Part shown: positions 20,853-30,512 of the stretch, one piece after another
How the letters are laid out: each line of letters starts with the position of its first letter
Numbering within the stretch: position 1 is the first letter of the stretch
Source: Acidobacteriota bacterium
GTDB lineage: Bacteria; Acidobacteriota; Vicinamibacteria; Vicinamibacterales; CAVVIG01
NCBI GenBank assembly: GCA_025463215.1
Contig: JAOBWF010000146.1
Span: 1 to 64,000 of the forward strand
Direction: 5' to 3'
Length of the DNA stretch: 64,000 nucleotides
The notes under the pieces: model-generated
Told to the model about the DNA's origin: nothing
The model's database searches: none
What the model saw: the letters and a program-made list of their open reading frames with translations, nothing else
Position numbers and translations under genes: made by a program

Positions 20853-22208
20853 GTGACCGCTGCCGTCGCGATGGGCTTCCTGATTGTTGTCCTGTTTGTT
20901 GCGGCGACGTCGCCGTTATGGGTGGCGGTGACGACCTCCTTCGCTGCGGTGCTCGCCTTCAACTACTTTTTTCTGCCGCCGATCGGAACCCTGACCGTCG
21001 CCGATCCGCAGAACTGGCTGGCGCTGTTCTCGCTTCTGGTGGTCAGCCTCGCGGCCAGCCATCTCTCGGCCGTCGCACGGGCGCGCACGAGCGAGGCGAT
21101 TGCGCGTCGCGACGAGCTCCGCCGCCTGTTCGATCTGAGCCGCGACGTGCTGTTGATCACCGAGCAGCGGGACGCCCACGCGTCGATTGCCAGGTACATT
21201 GCGGCGCGCTTCGAGCTCGATTCGGCGGCGATCTGCCTCCCACAAGGCACCCAATGGACGACGTCGATCGCGGGGGCCACACCAATGTCAGTGGATCCGC
21301 TGGAGCTCTCGGCGGTCTTCCACCGCGCCGCGGATGACCAGGAGCCGGACGCGGCGGCGCAACGGCGCTTCATCCCGCTGCGGCTGGGCGACAAGCCGAT
21401 CGGTGTCCTCGCGGTGGCCGGGCGATCGATTGATCGCGATACGCTGGATGCTGTGGCCGGCGTGGCCGCCCTGGCCATCGACCGTGCCCAGTTTCTCGAC
21501 GATCGGAAAGCCGCGGATCTCGCGCGGCAGAGTGAGGCGTTGAAGTCGGCGCTGCTGGCGTCGCTCGCCCACGATCTGCGAACACCCTTGACGGCGATCC
21601 GGGTTGCCGCGACGAACCTGCAGGCGGCATGGCCGGATGAAAGCGAGCGGCGCGAGCAGAGCGATCTCATCCTGGTCGAGGTCGACCGGTTGACCCGGTT
21701 GTTCCACAACATCCTCGACATGGCCCGCATCGACGCCGGGGCTGTTGCCGAGGAGACCCGCTGGGTCGCGCCATCGGAAATCGTCGCGGCCGCCCGCAGC
21801 AGCGTCGAACCGGCGTTGCGCGGGCGGTCGATCGAGTTCTCCCTGGACTCGGATCGTCTGGTCCGCCTGGATCCGAGGCTGACCGCGGCCGCTCTGTCGC
21901 ACCTGCTCGAGAACGCCGCGCAATATGGGCCGATCCACTCGCCGATCCATGTCACGGCCAGCATCAGCGACCATGGTCTCGCGATCGCGGTTCGCGATCA
22001 CGGTCCGGGGATCCCGAAGCCGGATCTCGCGCACGTGTTCGAGCGCTTCTATCGTGGTGCCAACGTGAAGGATCGCCGTTCGGGTACCGGCATGGGCCTC
22101 GCGATTGCCCGGGGCATGCTCGCGGTGGAGCGCGGCCGGCTGTTCGCCGAGAACTGCGCCGACGGCGGGGCGCGGTTCACCATCGACGTCCCGGCGGAGG
22201 TCAAGTGA
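20853..22208 (+). CDS. Sensor histidine kinase, short KdpD-like (DUF4118-like TM, GAF-like, HisKA, HATPase)
   Basis: FAAVLAFNYFFLPPIGTLTVADPQNWLALFSLLVVSLAASHL; SLAHDLRTPLTAIRVAATNL; RDHGPGIPKPDLAHVFERFYRG. Lacks the N-terminal KdpD/USP region. Confidence 0.88.
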   Translation: MTAAVAMGFLIVVLFVAATSPLWVAVTTSFAAVLAFNYFFLPPIGTLTVADPQNWLALFSLLVVSLAASHLSAVARARTSEAIARRDELRRLFDLSRDVLLITEQRDAHASIARYIAARFELDSAAICLPQGTQWTTSIAGATPMSVDPLELSAVFHRAADDQEPDAAAQRRFIPLRLGDKPIGVLAVAGRSIDRDTLDAVAGVAALAIDRAQFLDDRKAADLARQSEALKSALLASLAHDLRTPLTAIRVAATNLQAAWPDESERREQSDLILVEVDRLTRLFHNILDMARIDAGAVAEETRWVAPSEIVAAARSSVEPALRGRSIEFSLDSDRLVRLDPRLTAAALSHLLENAAQYGPIHSPIHVTASISDHGLAIAVRDHGPGIPKPDLAHVFERFYRGANVKDRRSGTGMGLAIARGMLAVERGRLFAENCADGGARFTIDVPAEVK

Positions 22209-22906
22209 CGCGAACCTCGCGCATCCTGCTGGTCGATGATGACGTGTCAATCCAGCGAGCGGTGGCGCCGCTGCTGCGTTCACGCGGCTACCATGTCGAC
22301 GTCGCCTGCACCGGCGGCGAGGCGGTCGACGCCGTCGTCGCCACGCCGCCGGATCTCATCGTGCTCGATCTTGGCTTGCCGGATCTTGAGGGCGAAGAAG
22401 TGTGCCGGCGGATCCGGGCCCACACGCGGGCGCCGGTCATCATCCTCTCGGCCAGGAGCGGGGAAACGGACAAAGTCGCAGCACTGGACATCGGCGCCGA
22501 CGACTACGTGACCAAGCCGTTCGGTCCGGAGGAACTGCTGGCGCGGATCCGCGTGGCGTTGCGCCGGCTCGCCGAGGCGGGGCAACCAGTCGCCGAACGC
22601 GTGACCGTCGGTGATATCACGATTGATTTCGCTCGCCACCGGGTCGTGCGCGCCGATGAGGATATCCGGCTGACGCCGAAGGAATTCGATCTGCTGGCGC
22701 TGCTGGCGCGCAACGCCGATCGCGTCCTCACCCATCGCGCGATCCTGCAGGCAATCTGGGGCGGCAACGCGGTCGATCAACCCGAGCATCTGTGGGTGCT
22801 GATGGGGCAGCTACGCAAGAAGATCGAGCCGGACCCGGCGACGCCGCGCTACCTGCTCAGTGAGCCCTGGGTCGGCTATCGCCTGGTCTCTTCAGGAACT
22901 CTTTAG
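22205..22906 (+). CDS. kdpE: OmpR-family response regulator, KdpE-like
   Basis: RILLVDDDVSIQRAVAPLLRSRGYHVDVA...LIVLDLGLPDLEGEEVCRRIRAHTRAPVIILSARSGETDKVAALDIGADDYVTKPFGPEELLARIRVALRR; 4-bp overlap with the kinase gene. Confidence 0.85.
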   Translation: MTRTSRILLVDDDVSIQRAVAPLLRSRGYHVDVACTGGEAVDAVVATPPDLIVLDLGLPDLEGEEVCRRIRAHTRAPVIILSARSGETDKVAALDIGADDYVTKPFGPEELLARIRVALRRLAEAGQPVAERVTVGDITIDFARHRVVRADEDIRLTPKEFDLLALLARNADRVLTHRAILQAIWGGNAVDQPEHLWVLMGQLRKKIEPDPATPRYLLSEPWVGYRLVSSGTL

Positions 22907-22951
22907 CCGGCTTTTGTCCCGCTTTTAGTCCCTCGTTCGTAGGCTGTACGA

Positions 22952-25900
22952 ATGAGCACCTCCTCGACCCGCGTCGTCGTCGTCACCTCGGTGATGTTGT
23001 CGTTCATCTCGTTCTGGCGTGCCGCCGCGATCGTGCTGAACGATCTGGGGTCCTCGGCGTATTACGTCGGCGGCATCGCCGAACAGGCCGTCGGGCCCGC
23101 ATCGGCATGGTTCGTCCTCGGCGTCATGCTGTTCTCGTATGCCGTCCGCGCCGTTTACGTCGAATCCTGCGCGATGTTCACGCGCGGCGGCGTGTACCGC
23201 GTCGTCAAGGAGGCGATGGGCGGCACGCTGGCGAAGCTGTCGGTGTCGGCGCTGATGTTCGACTACATCCTGACCGGTCCGATCTCCGGCGTCTCTGCGG
23301 GGCAATACATCGTCGGCCTGGCCGCCCAGACGGCGACCTACTTCGGCTACCCCTGGGCTCCTTCGACGACGGTCGTCAACGGCCTGGCCGCCGCGATCGC
23401 TGCATCGATTACGGTCTACTTCTGGCGCCGCAACACGCGCGGCATTCACGAGTCGTCCGACGATGCGCTGAAGATCATGTATGTGACGACGGTGATGGTC
23501 GTCATGCTGATCGGCTGGGCGGGCCTGACGATCCTGACGCAGCCGGCCGCGCAGCGGCTGCCGCCCGCGCCGATCGTCAGTCACCTGATCTTCAACGCCG
23601 ACGCAGTCGGGTGGATGCCGAAGTTGATCCCGCAGTGGCTGCGAGGCTCACCGGCTGACGGATACGTCTTTGTCCGGAATCCTGGCGCGCTGCTTGGCCT
23701 GATCGGCATCCTGATGGCGTTCGGTCACTCATTTCTGGCCATGTCCGGGGAAGAATCGCTCGCCCAGGTGAACCGAGAGCTGGAGTACCCGAAGCATCGC
23801 AACCTGATGAAGGCGGGAATGGTGATCTTCGTCTACTCGCTGCTCTTCACCTCGGTGGTCTCGTTTTTCGCGTATGCGCTGATCCCCGACGCGGTTCGGC
23901 CGCAGTATTTCAACAATCTGATCAGCGGCATCTCGATCTACCTGATCGGCCCGATGCCTGCGAAGCTGGTGTTTCAGGGCTTCATCGTCATCGTCGGATT
24001 TCTGATGTTGGCGGGCGCCATCAACACTTCGATTATCGGTTCGAACGGCGTCCTCAACCGCGTGTCCGAAGACGGTGTGATGACCGACTGGTTCCGAGCG
24101 CCTCACCGGCGGTTCGGCACGACCCACCGGATGATCAACCTCGTCGTCGTCCTGCAGCTGGCGGCGATCATCGGCTCACGCGGCAACACCTACACTCTCG
24201 GCGAAGCGTACGCGTTCGGCGTGATCTGGTCATTCGCGTTCAAAGGGCTTGCGATGCTGGTGCTGCGGTTCAAGGATCGCTCCCCGCGGCAGTGGAAGGT
24301 GCCGTTCAACCTGCGCGTGGCCGACATGGAGGTCCCGATCGGCCTGGCGGTGATCGCGGTCATTCTGTTCTCGATCGCGGTCATCAACCTGCTGACCAAG
24401 GATGTGGCAACCGTCAGCGGCGTCGCCTTCACGCTGGTGTTCTTCGTGGTGTTCGTCGTCTCGGAGCGGATCAACGAGCGCAAGCGCGGTGACCAGGCGC
24501 ACGTCGAAGTCGACCAGTTCCGGATCCAGCCGCGTGAGATCATCTCCGCTGAGACGGTGGACGTCCGGCCGGGCAGCGCGCTCTGCGTCGTGCGCGACTA
24601 CACGACACTCGGGCAGGTCCGGGCGGCGCTCGACGCCACTCATACCGGAAAACGCGATCTGGTGGTGATGACCGTGCAGCTGATGCACGGCCCAGACGCG
24701 GGCTACGAAGGCATCTCCCAGGAGCAGCTGTTCACGCGGTACGAGCAGGTGTTGTTCTCTCGCGTGACCGCCGTCGCCGAACACGCAGGCAAGCACGTCG
24801 ACCTGCTCGTCGTGCCCGGCGCGAACCTCTATGACGCGATCGCGCAGACCGCCGCGCATCTCGACTCCGCCGACATCTGGGCCGGCCGGTCGTCAGCGAT
24901 CGAGGCGGCCGAACAGGCGCGGCGGATTGGCGAGGCATGGGAGCGGCTACCGAAAAAGCCGAATCGTCCGGTCGCCTTGCATATTGTCGATGCCGAAGGC
25001 TCGGCGGAGGTATTCCCGCTTGGCGCCCATGTTCCGGCCTTGGCGGAGACAGACGTGGCGTTGATCCACGCCCTGTGGCTCGATGCGATAGGGGAGACCG
25101 GGGTCGAGAGCCTGCATCACCAGGAAGTCATCTCGGTGGCGCTCGCGCGGCTCGCGGAAGACATGCAGGGCGCCGGCCGGGCGGCAACGCTCGAGCGGAT
25201 GCGCCGGCTGCAGCGCCGCAGCATCGCTGTCGTGGTGGCCTGCCTGGTGATGACGGCGGCCGCAGCCGCCCAGGAGACCGAGCCGCCGCCAACACCTGAA
25301 CCATTCGCCTTCGCCGACTTCACCTGGCTCACCGGCAATCCACGAACGAAAGAATCGCCGCTCGCCTCAACGGCGTTCACCGGCGAGTTTCGCGCCGACA
25401 CCAACGTCACCTACTCGTTCAATCATCCGCAGGACGATACGATCTCCGGTTCAAGCGAGGTGTTCCGATCCGGCGAGGTGCAGCTTACGCAGCTCGGAAT
25501 CGGCGGCGACTTCCATGTCGACAACGTGCGCGGCCGTCTGATGACGCAGTTCGGCATGTACGCGCAGACGACCCCGCGCAACGACGCCAGCGCCGCGAGA
25601 GGGCAGTGGCAGCTGAATGATGCCTATCGCTACGTGTCGGAGGCTTTCGGCGGCTACCACTGGAATGCGCTGCACGGGGTCAACCTCGACGCCGGCCTCT
25701 TCATGTCCTACATCGGTCTGTACAGCTATTACCAGTTCGACAACTGGTCATACCAGCCGTCGTATGTGTCCTCGAACACGCCGTGGTTCTTCAACGGCGT
25801 CAGAATCCAGATCTTCCCGAGCGACAAGCTCAAGATCGAACCGTGGATCGTCAACGGCTGGCAGTCGTACGGCAAGTTCAACCACGCGCCCGGCCTCGGC

Positions 25901-26530
25901 GGCCAGATCCTGTGGCGGCCGACCGGGCGGCTGTCGCTGGTGGCGAATAACTATTGGGGCACCGATACGGCCGGCAATCCCGATCGGAAGCGCCTGCATA
26001 GCGACGACAGCATTCAGGTGAAATACCGCGACGCACCCGACCGGCGCGTGTCGAAGGCGGCGGTGTCGCTGACCGTCGATGCCGGCTGTGAACGCGGTGG
26101 CGGCGTCACCTGCGGATCGCAATTCTTCGTCGGCTTTATGGCCTATCATCGCCTCTGGTTCGACGCGGATCGCTTCGCCGTGACAATTGGCGGAGGCGCC
26201 ATCCACAACCCCGGGCGCTATCTCGTGCTGATCCCACCAGTCAACGGCGCCAACGCCGTCTCGGGTACGCCGTACTTCACCGCAAATCCTGGCGATCCCT
26301 TCGCCGCGTGGGACGCGTCGATCACCTGGGACTACATGCCCAGCCAGTTCGTCACGTTCCGCCTCGAAGGGAATTATCGCGCCGCGACCGTGCCGTACTT
26401 TTCCGGCAGTGGTGGGGTAACCCCGCCTGGCGGCAACACCGGGGCACCCGGATCGATGGTGCAGGGGTGGGCACCGGACCTTCGCAAATCTGAACACCGT
26501 GTGACCGCGGCGGTGCTCGTCAAGATGTGA
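22952..26530 (+). CDS. 1192-aa continuous ORF: APC-superfamily permease with soluble C-terminal domain (about aa 1-749) followed in frame by signal-peptide-bearing outer-membrane beta-barrel (BBP2/DUF1597-like, about aa 750-1192)
   Basis: N-part: LSFISFWRAAAIVLNDLGSSAYYVGGIAEQAVG... multi-TM permease; C-part: MRRLQRRSIAVVVACLVMTAAAAAQETE then ...FTGEFRADTNVTYSFNHPQDDTISGSSEVFRSGEVQLTQLGIGGDF...WFFNGVRIQIFPSDKLKIEPWIVNGWQSYGKFN. No stop codon between them. Confidence 0.85.
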   Translation: MSTSSTRVVVVTSVMLSFISFWRAAAIVLNDLGSSAYYVGGIAEQAVGPASAWFVLGVMLFSYAVRAVYVESCAMFTRGGVYRVVKEAMGGTLAKLSVSALMFDYILTGPISGVSAGQYIVGLAAQTATYFGYPWAPSTTVVNGLAAAIAASITVYFWRRNTRGIHESSDDALKIMYVTTVMVVMLIGWAGLTILTQPAAQRLPPAPIVSHLIFNADAVGWMPKLIPQWLRGSPADGYVFVRNPGALLGLIGILMAFGHSFLAMSGEESLAQVNRELEYPKHRNLMKAGMVIFVYSLLFTSVVSFFAYALIPDAVRPQYFNNLISGISIYLIGPMPAKLVFQGFIVIVGFLMLAGAINTSIIGSNGVLNRVSEDGVMTDWFRAPHRRFGTTHRMINLVVVLQLAAIIGSRGNTYTLGEAYAFGVIWSFAFKGLAMLVLRFKDRSPRQWKVPFNLRVADMEVPIGLAVIAVILFSIAVINLLTKDVATVSGVAFTLVFFVVFVVSERINERKRGDQAHVEVDQFRIQPREIISAETVDVRPGSALCVVRDYTTLGQVRAALDATHTGKRDLVVMTVQLMHGPDAGYEGISQEQLFTRYEQVLFSRVTAVAEHAGKHVDLLVVPGANLYDAIAQTAAHLDSADIWAGRSSAIEAAEQARRIGEAWERLPKKPNRPVALHIVDAEGSAEVFPLGAHVPALAETDVALIHALWLDAIGETGVESLHHQEVISVALARLAEDMQGAGRAATLERMRRLQRRSIAVVVACLVMTAAAAAQETEPPPTPEPFAFADFTWLTGNPRTKESPLASTAFTGEFRADTNVTYSFNHPQDDTISGSSEVFRSGEVQLTQLGIGGDFHVDNVRGRLMTQFGMYAQTTPRNDASAARGQWQLNDAYRYVSEAFGGYHWNALHGVNLDAGLFMSYIGLYSYYQFDNWSYQPSYVSSNTPWFFNGVRIQIFPSDKLKIEPWIVNGWQSYGKFNHAPGLGGQILWRPTGRLSLVANNYWGTDTAGNPDRKRLHSDDSIQVKYRDAPDRRVSKAAVSLTVDAGCERGGGVTCGSQFFVGFMAYHRLWFDADRFAVTIGGGAIHNPGRYLVLIPPVNGANAVSGTPYFTANPGDPFAAWDASITWDYMPSQFVTFRLEGNYRAATVPYFSGSGGVTPPGGNTGAPGSMVQGWAPDLRKSEHRVTAAVLVKM
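25199..26530 (+). other. Possible internal translation start for the outer-membrane beta-barrel portion
   Basis: In-frame ATG (codon 750 of the 22952 ORF) followed by an Arg-rich n-region, hydrophobic stretch and AAAAAQ signal-peptidase-like site; no strong SD upstream. Confidence 0.5.
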
Positions 26531-26699
26531 CAGTCTGGACTGAGGGAACACTCGCGTTGTCGATCGGCAGGCTCGAGCCGACCGGCGTGGACCGGGTAAT
26601 TACCTAGAAAGCTGTCCTTCGGATGCGTGACTGATGGGGATCGAAGCATCGACCATCACCACCTGGCGATTGCCGCCGGTGTGCTGATCGGGCGCTGAC

Positions 26700-27482
26700 C
26701 TAGAGTCTGAGAAACCGCTCGCGAATGATTCGTGACTGCAGGCGGCTGACTTGCAGTGTCTGTCCGTTCGACAGCAGCGCGACGTGCGTGCCACCGGGCA
26801 TCGCATTCACCTTCGTGATCAGATCGATGTTGGCCAGCGTACCGCGACCGAGTCTGATAAAGCGTGCCGGATCCAGTCTGGCCTCGAGATCCTTCAACCG
26901 ATAGGTAATCGCGTGCCGCTCGTTCTTGATGGTCGACACATACAGGATCTCGCCTTCAGCGACGATTGACGCGATCTGCGTTACCGGGATGATGATGATT
27001 TCGTCGCGGCGCCGGACGGGGATCCGCTCGAGATACGGCCGTCTGGCCGACGACTCGTAGGTCGCAATCGCGTCAGTGAGGCGCGTGCCATGTTCCGCCA
27101 CGATCTCGGCGTGCTCGACCCGTTCCTGCGCCCGGTTCAGTGTCTCCCGAAGGCGGCGTTTGTCGACCGGTTTCAGGAGGTAGTCGACCGCATTGATCTC
27201 GAACGCGCGTACCGCGTACTCGTCGTACGCGGTGACGAACGCAATCAGCGGCATGTCGTGCTTCGTCAGCATCTGAACCACACCGATGCCATCCAGTTCC
27301 GGCATCTGCAGATCGAGCAAGGCCAGGTCGGGACGTTCCCGTTCGATCGCCGCGACCGCCTCTTCGCCCGACTGCGCCTCCGCGACGACGACGACGTCTT
27401 CGAACGAGTGGAGCAGTGCCGCGAGAAACGATCGCGCCGGGCGCTCGTCGTCGGCGATGACGATCCGCAGGCGTGCATTCAT
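26700..27482 (-). CDS. LytTR-family response regulator
   Basis: LRIVIADDERPARSFLAALLHSFEDVVVVAEAQSGEEAVAAI...LLDLQMPELDGIGVV; C-terminal LytTR domain (LYVSTIKNERHAITYRLKDLEARLDPARFIRLGRGTLANIDLI). Confidence 0.93.
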   Translation of the reverse strand: MNARLRIVIADDERPARSFLAALLHSFEDVVVVAEAQSGEEAVAAIERERPDLALLDLQMPELDGIGVVQMLTKHDMPLIAFVTAYDEYAVRAFEINAVDYLLKPVDKRRLRETLNRAQERVEHAEIVAEHGTRLTDAIATYESSARRPYLERIPVRRRDEIIIIPVTQIASIVAEGEILYVSTIKNERHAITYRLKDLEARLDPARFIRLGRGTLANIDLITKVNAMPGGTHVALLSNGQTLQVSRLQSRIIRERFLRL

Positions 27483-29380
27483 GACGTACTCGTGGTCGCG
27501 AGCGCCGCAACGCGGCGGAAGTCGGCCGGCAGGCGAATCTCTACAGAGGTGCCGTCGACTGGACTGCTCGTGATTGACAGGCTCGCCGCGGCTCCGTAAT
27601 GGCAGGCGAGACGTCGCTCGACATTGGCCAGGCCGACCCCGACCGCCCGCCCGCGGCTGAGTTCGCCGGAGGTGACGCCCGGGCCGGTGTCGTGCACCAC
27701 GAGCACGAGCGCGGAATGCGGCAGCGATAAGTCCAGGCGCGCGGTCACGGTGACCTCTCCGCCGCGTAACCGGGATGAGATTCCGTGTTTGACGGCATTC
27801 TCGACGACCGGCTGCAGCAGCAGCGGTGGCACACGCAAGTCCTTGAGGGCCTGCGGGACATCGATCGCGATCCGCAGGCGTTGCTCGAATCGCGCGTGCT
27901 CGATGTCCAGGTACGATTCGATGAGTTCCACCTCGCGTCCGAGCGTCGTCAACTCACCGTCGGAGCGGAAGACGCTGCGCAGCAGCCCGGTCAGGCGCAT
28001 CAGCGTGTCGAAGGCTCGCGGCGGCGCCGTCTGAATGAGGTAGCCGATGGTCGTCAGGGCATTGAACAGAAAATGCGGATTGATCTGCGCGCGCAGAGCC
28101 CGCAGTTCGGCTTCCGTCGCGAGCTTGCCGATTTCCTGTTCGCGCATCTCGCGTGCATAGCGTTCGCGCGCCAATCGAATGGCGTCGATGCGGCGGCCGA
28201 CAAGCGACGTCACCGCTTCGATTGCCGCATGGTCGTCAGAGAGGAGCCGCCGCCCGCCAATCAGATCGCCGATCTCCAGCCGGTAATGTGGCGGTTCGGC
28301 GACTGCGATGTCCACCACGGTAGTGACGTTCGGCATCGGCCCATGGGGATCGCGGGCCGGGCCGGCTGCGTGCTCTCGCCAGCTCACGGCTCGGGCGCTG
28401 AGCGCGGGAGCCAGCCGCCCGCACACATCGTCGAGTAAAACCGCGATGTCTTGATGAAGCTGGATGCGAGTGCCGATCTCCGCTCGCAATCGGAGGTAAT
28501 CGGGCCGGTTGAGGACGATGCTATCGACGAACCATCCGACGCCGTTGCGGATCGCCGGATAGAGCAGTGCCGTGCCGACCCAGAACGTGACGAGGACGCC
28601 GACGTCCCGGGGGTCGCGGAGGGGCACCTCCGGTGAATGGATCGCGCCGATCGCCGCGACGCCCAGGAGCGCCGCGCTGACAAGGGCGAGAAGCGTCAAC
28701 GCGCGTTTCAGGAAAATGTCGGCCAGCGCGAATGGGAAGTCCTGGTAGAGGATGGCGAGCGCAAGCGGCAGCGACGCGTGATGTCCGAGCAACTCGATCG
28801 GCCAGGACGCATCGCCTCTGTGCAACTGGCTCAAGTGCAGCGCCGATACCGCAAAGATTGAGAGTGCAGCCGCCCAGAGCGCACGGCGTGCGCCGGCCTG
28901 CCGCCGGGTCACGGCGGCGAGCGGGATGACCAGCGCGATAAATGAGTACGTCAGCAGGCGCATGCCGAAGGGCGACGGCAGGGGCGCGCCCGACCATGCC
29001 GCGCCGACATGAAAGCCTGCCGCGATCGTGCTGACGAAATACGCGGTCGCGGCGACGAACTGCCTGCCCGTGCCGCGGACGCGAGTGCTATCACGCTCGT
29101 CGCGAAGCACCGAGTGAACGACCACAGCGGGCAGAAACCCAAGCGCCGAAAACCCCGCCGCGACCAGAAGCGTGAACGGCCCCGCAATGCCGACTTTCGG
29201 CAGTTCGTACGCAGGCAAGGCACACAGATTCCAGATCAGGCCAAGCAGCGCGGTACTCAGCAAAAGCGGGTCGATGCGCGACCCTTGGCTGGCACGGCCC
29301 GCCCGGGCGACCATCGCCAGCAGCATCGCGTACAGGACCACGCCGGTGATCAAGCAGACCAGGTTCAGCAGTTCGCCCAT
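27479..29380 (-). CDS. LytS-like sensor histidine kinase (His_kinase family)
   Basis: ELRALRAQINPHFLFNALTTIGYLIQT; N-terminal multi-TM; 4-bp overlap with the LytTR gene. Confidence 0.9.
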   Translation of the reverse strand: MGELLNLVCLITGVVLYAMLLAMVARAGRASQGSRIDPLLLSTALLGLIWNLCALPAYELPKVGIAGPFTLLVAAGFSALGFLPAVVVHSVLRDERDSTRVRGTGRQFVAATAYFVSTIAAGFHVGAAWSGAPLPSPFGMRLLTYSFIALVIPLAAVTRRQAGARRALWAAALSIFAVSALHLSQLHRGDASWPIELLGHHASLPLALAILYQDFPFALADIFLKRALTLLALVSAALLGVAAIGAIHSPEVPLRDPRDVGVLVTFWVGTALLYPAIRNGVGWFVDSIVLNRPDYLRLRAEIGTRIQLHQDIAVLLDDVCGRLAPALSARAVSWREHAAGPARDPHGPMPNVTTVVDIAVAEPPHYRLEIGDLIGGRRLLSDDHAAIEAVTSLVGRRIDAIRLARERYAREMREQEIGKLATEAELRALRAQINPHFLFNALTTIGYLIQTAPPRAFDTLMRLTGLLRSVFRSDGELTTLGREVELIESYLDIEHARFEQRLRIAIDVPQALKDLRVPPLLLQPVVENAVKHGISSRLRGGEVTVTARLDLSLPHSALVLVVHDTGPGVTSGELSRGRAVGVGLANVERRLACHYGAAASLSITSSPVDGTSVEIRLPADFRRVAALATTSTS

Positions 29381-29847
29381 TGCCCTTCTCTTACGCGTCC
29401 ACCCTACGTGTCATCGGCCGTGCGACGGAACCCGAACCGCATCGGCGGTCCTGTTCGCCAGATGAATGGTCGTTCGGGCCGCACGAACGCGGATCCGCAT
29501 TGTAGGCCGAGGCTGCCGGGACTACCACGATGCTCCCTCGCACCCACGTCACGACTCGTGGGGGCCCTGCGGACTGTTCGATGGCGCCGAGCGACCGTTC
29601 ATTCCGTGTCGGTCGCGTGGATCCGTCTGGCTTGCGGGCATTCACGGCGGTAATTGAGGCGTTTCTCTGAAAAGAGCTCCTCTCTTGATCGGCGGTATTT
29701 CGCCATCCTCTCGACGATCGTTGTGCTGGCGTCGAGTGACTGTTGTTGAGGACGGTGATCTGTCCTCGTTTGTCCTACGGTCTCCAGTTACTGCCGAGCC
29801 GATACTTATGCTAGCTCCCACAAACTCGGCAACCGTATGAACGAGCC

Positions 29848-29869
29848 GAGCGCCGTCGACACGGCGCTC
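29848..29869. repeat. Perfect 9-bp inverted repeat with 4-nt loop (GAGCGCCGT CGAC ACGGCGCTC)
   Basis: Read directly in the 677-bp gap upstream of the chemosensory operon; no T-tract follows. Confidence 0.75.
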
Positions 29870-30056
29870 ATGAAGAGGTTCTGAAAGCGAGTGACAGCGC
29901 CATGCTCGCGGATCGATTTGAACGGCAGGCCTACGGCGTTCACGAACGAACACGGACCTCTTGCCGGACGCACAGCGTGCGATTGATCGCTGCGGCGAAC
30001 AATCGCTCGATCGCCTGCGGGCGGACGCGCGAGCCTGGCCCTGAGCCGGGGTCCTA

Positions 30057-30512
30057 ATGGGGGACGGACGCGAGTCGGCGTTGCTGTGCCGGGTGCGAGG
30101 GCTCCTGTGCGCGCTTCCCTTGGAGCACGTCCACGAAACGATGCGGCCGCTGACGATCGAGCCGATCGCCGGCGTGCCGTCCTTCCTTCAGGGGCTCGCG
30201 GTCATCAGAGGGGCGGTCGTCCCGGTCATCGATGCCGCGTTGCTTCTCAGCGGTGAAGCTTCCCAGCCCACGCGATTCGTGACGATCAAGGCCGGGCACC
30301 GGCGCATCGCACTCGCCGTCGATGCCGTGCTCGGCATCAGAACCATTCCGTCAGCGTCGCTCGATGCGCTGCCGCTGCTGTTTCACGATGCCGCCCTCGA
30401 CGCCGTGTCGGCGGTCGGCACCCTCGATTCCGAGCTCATGCTCGTGTTGCGTGGCGCCCGCGTCGTCCCCGAGCACGTCTGGGCCGCGATCGACGCGGAC
30501 GGCTCGGCATGA
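30057..30512 (+). CDS. cheW: CheW-like protein
   Basis: ESALLCRVRGLLCALPLEHVHETMRPLTIEPIAGVPSFLQGLAVIRGAVVPVIDAALLL. Confidence 0.88.
   Translation: MGDGRESALLCRVRGLLCALPLEHVHETMRPLTIEPIAGVPSFLQGLAVIRGAVVPVIDAALLLSGEASQPTRFVTIKAGHRRIALAVDAVLGIRTIPSASLDALPLLFHDAALDAVSAVGTLDSELMLVLRGARVVPEHVWAAIDADGSA

Noticed and set aside
26531-26699. Short ORF tail (VVMVDASIPISHASEGQLSR) considered as a transposase remnant
   Set aside because: Too short and no recognisable transposase motif or terminal repeats.
29543-29562. Short hairpin CCCACG-N8-CGTGGG
   Set aside because: Six-bp stem with 8-nt loop is expected by chance at this GC content.
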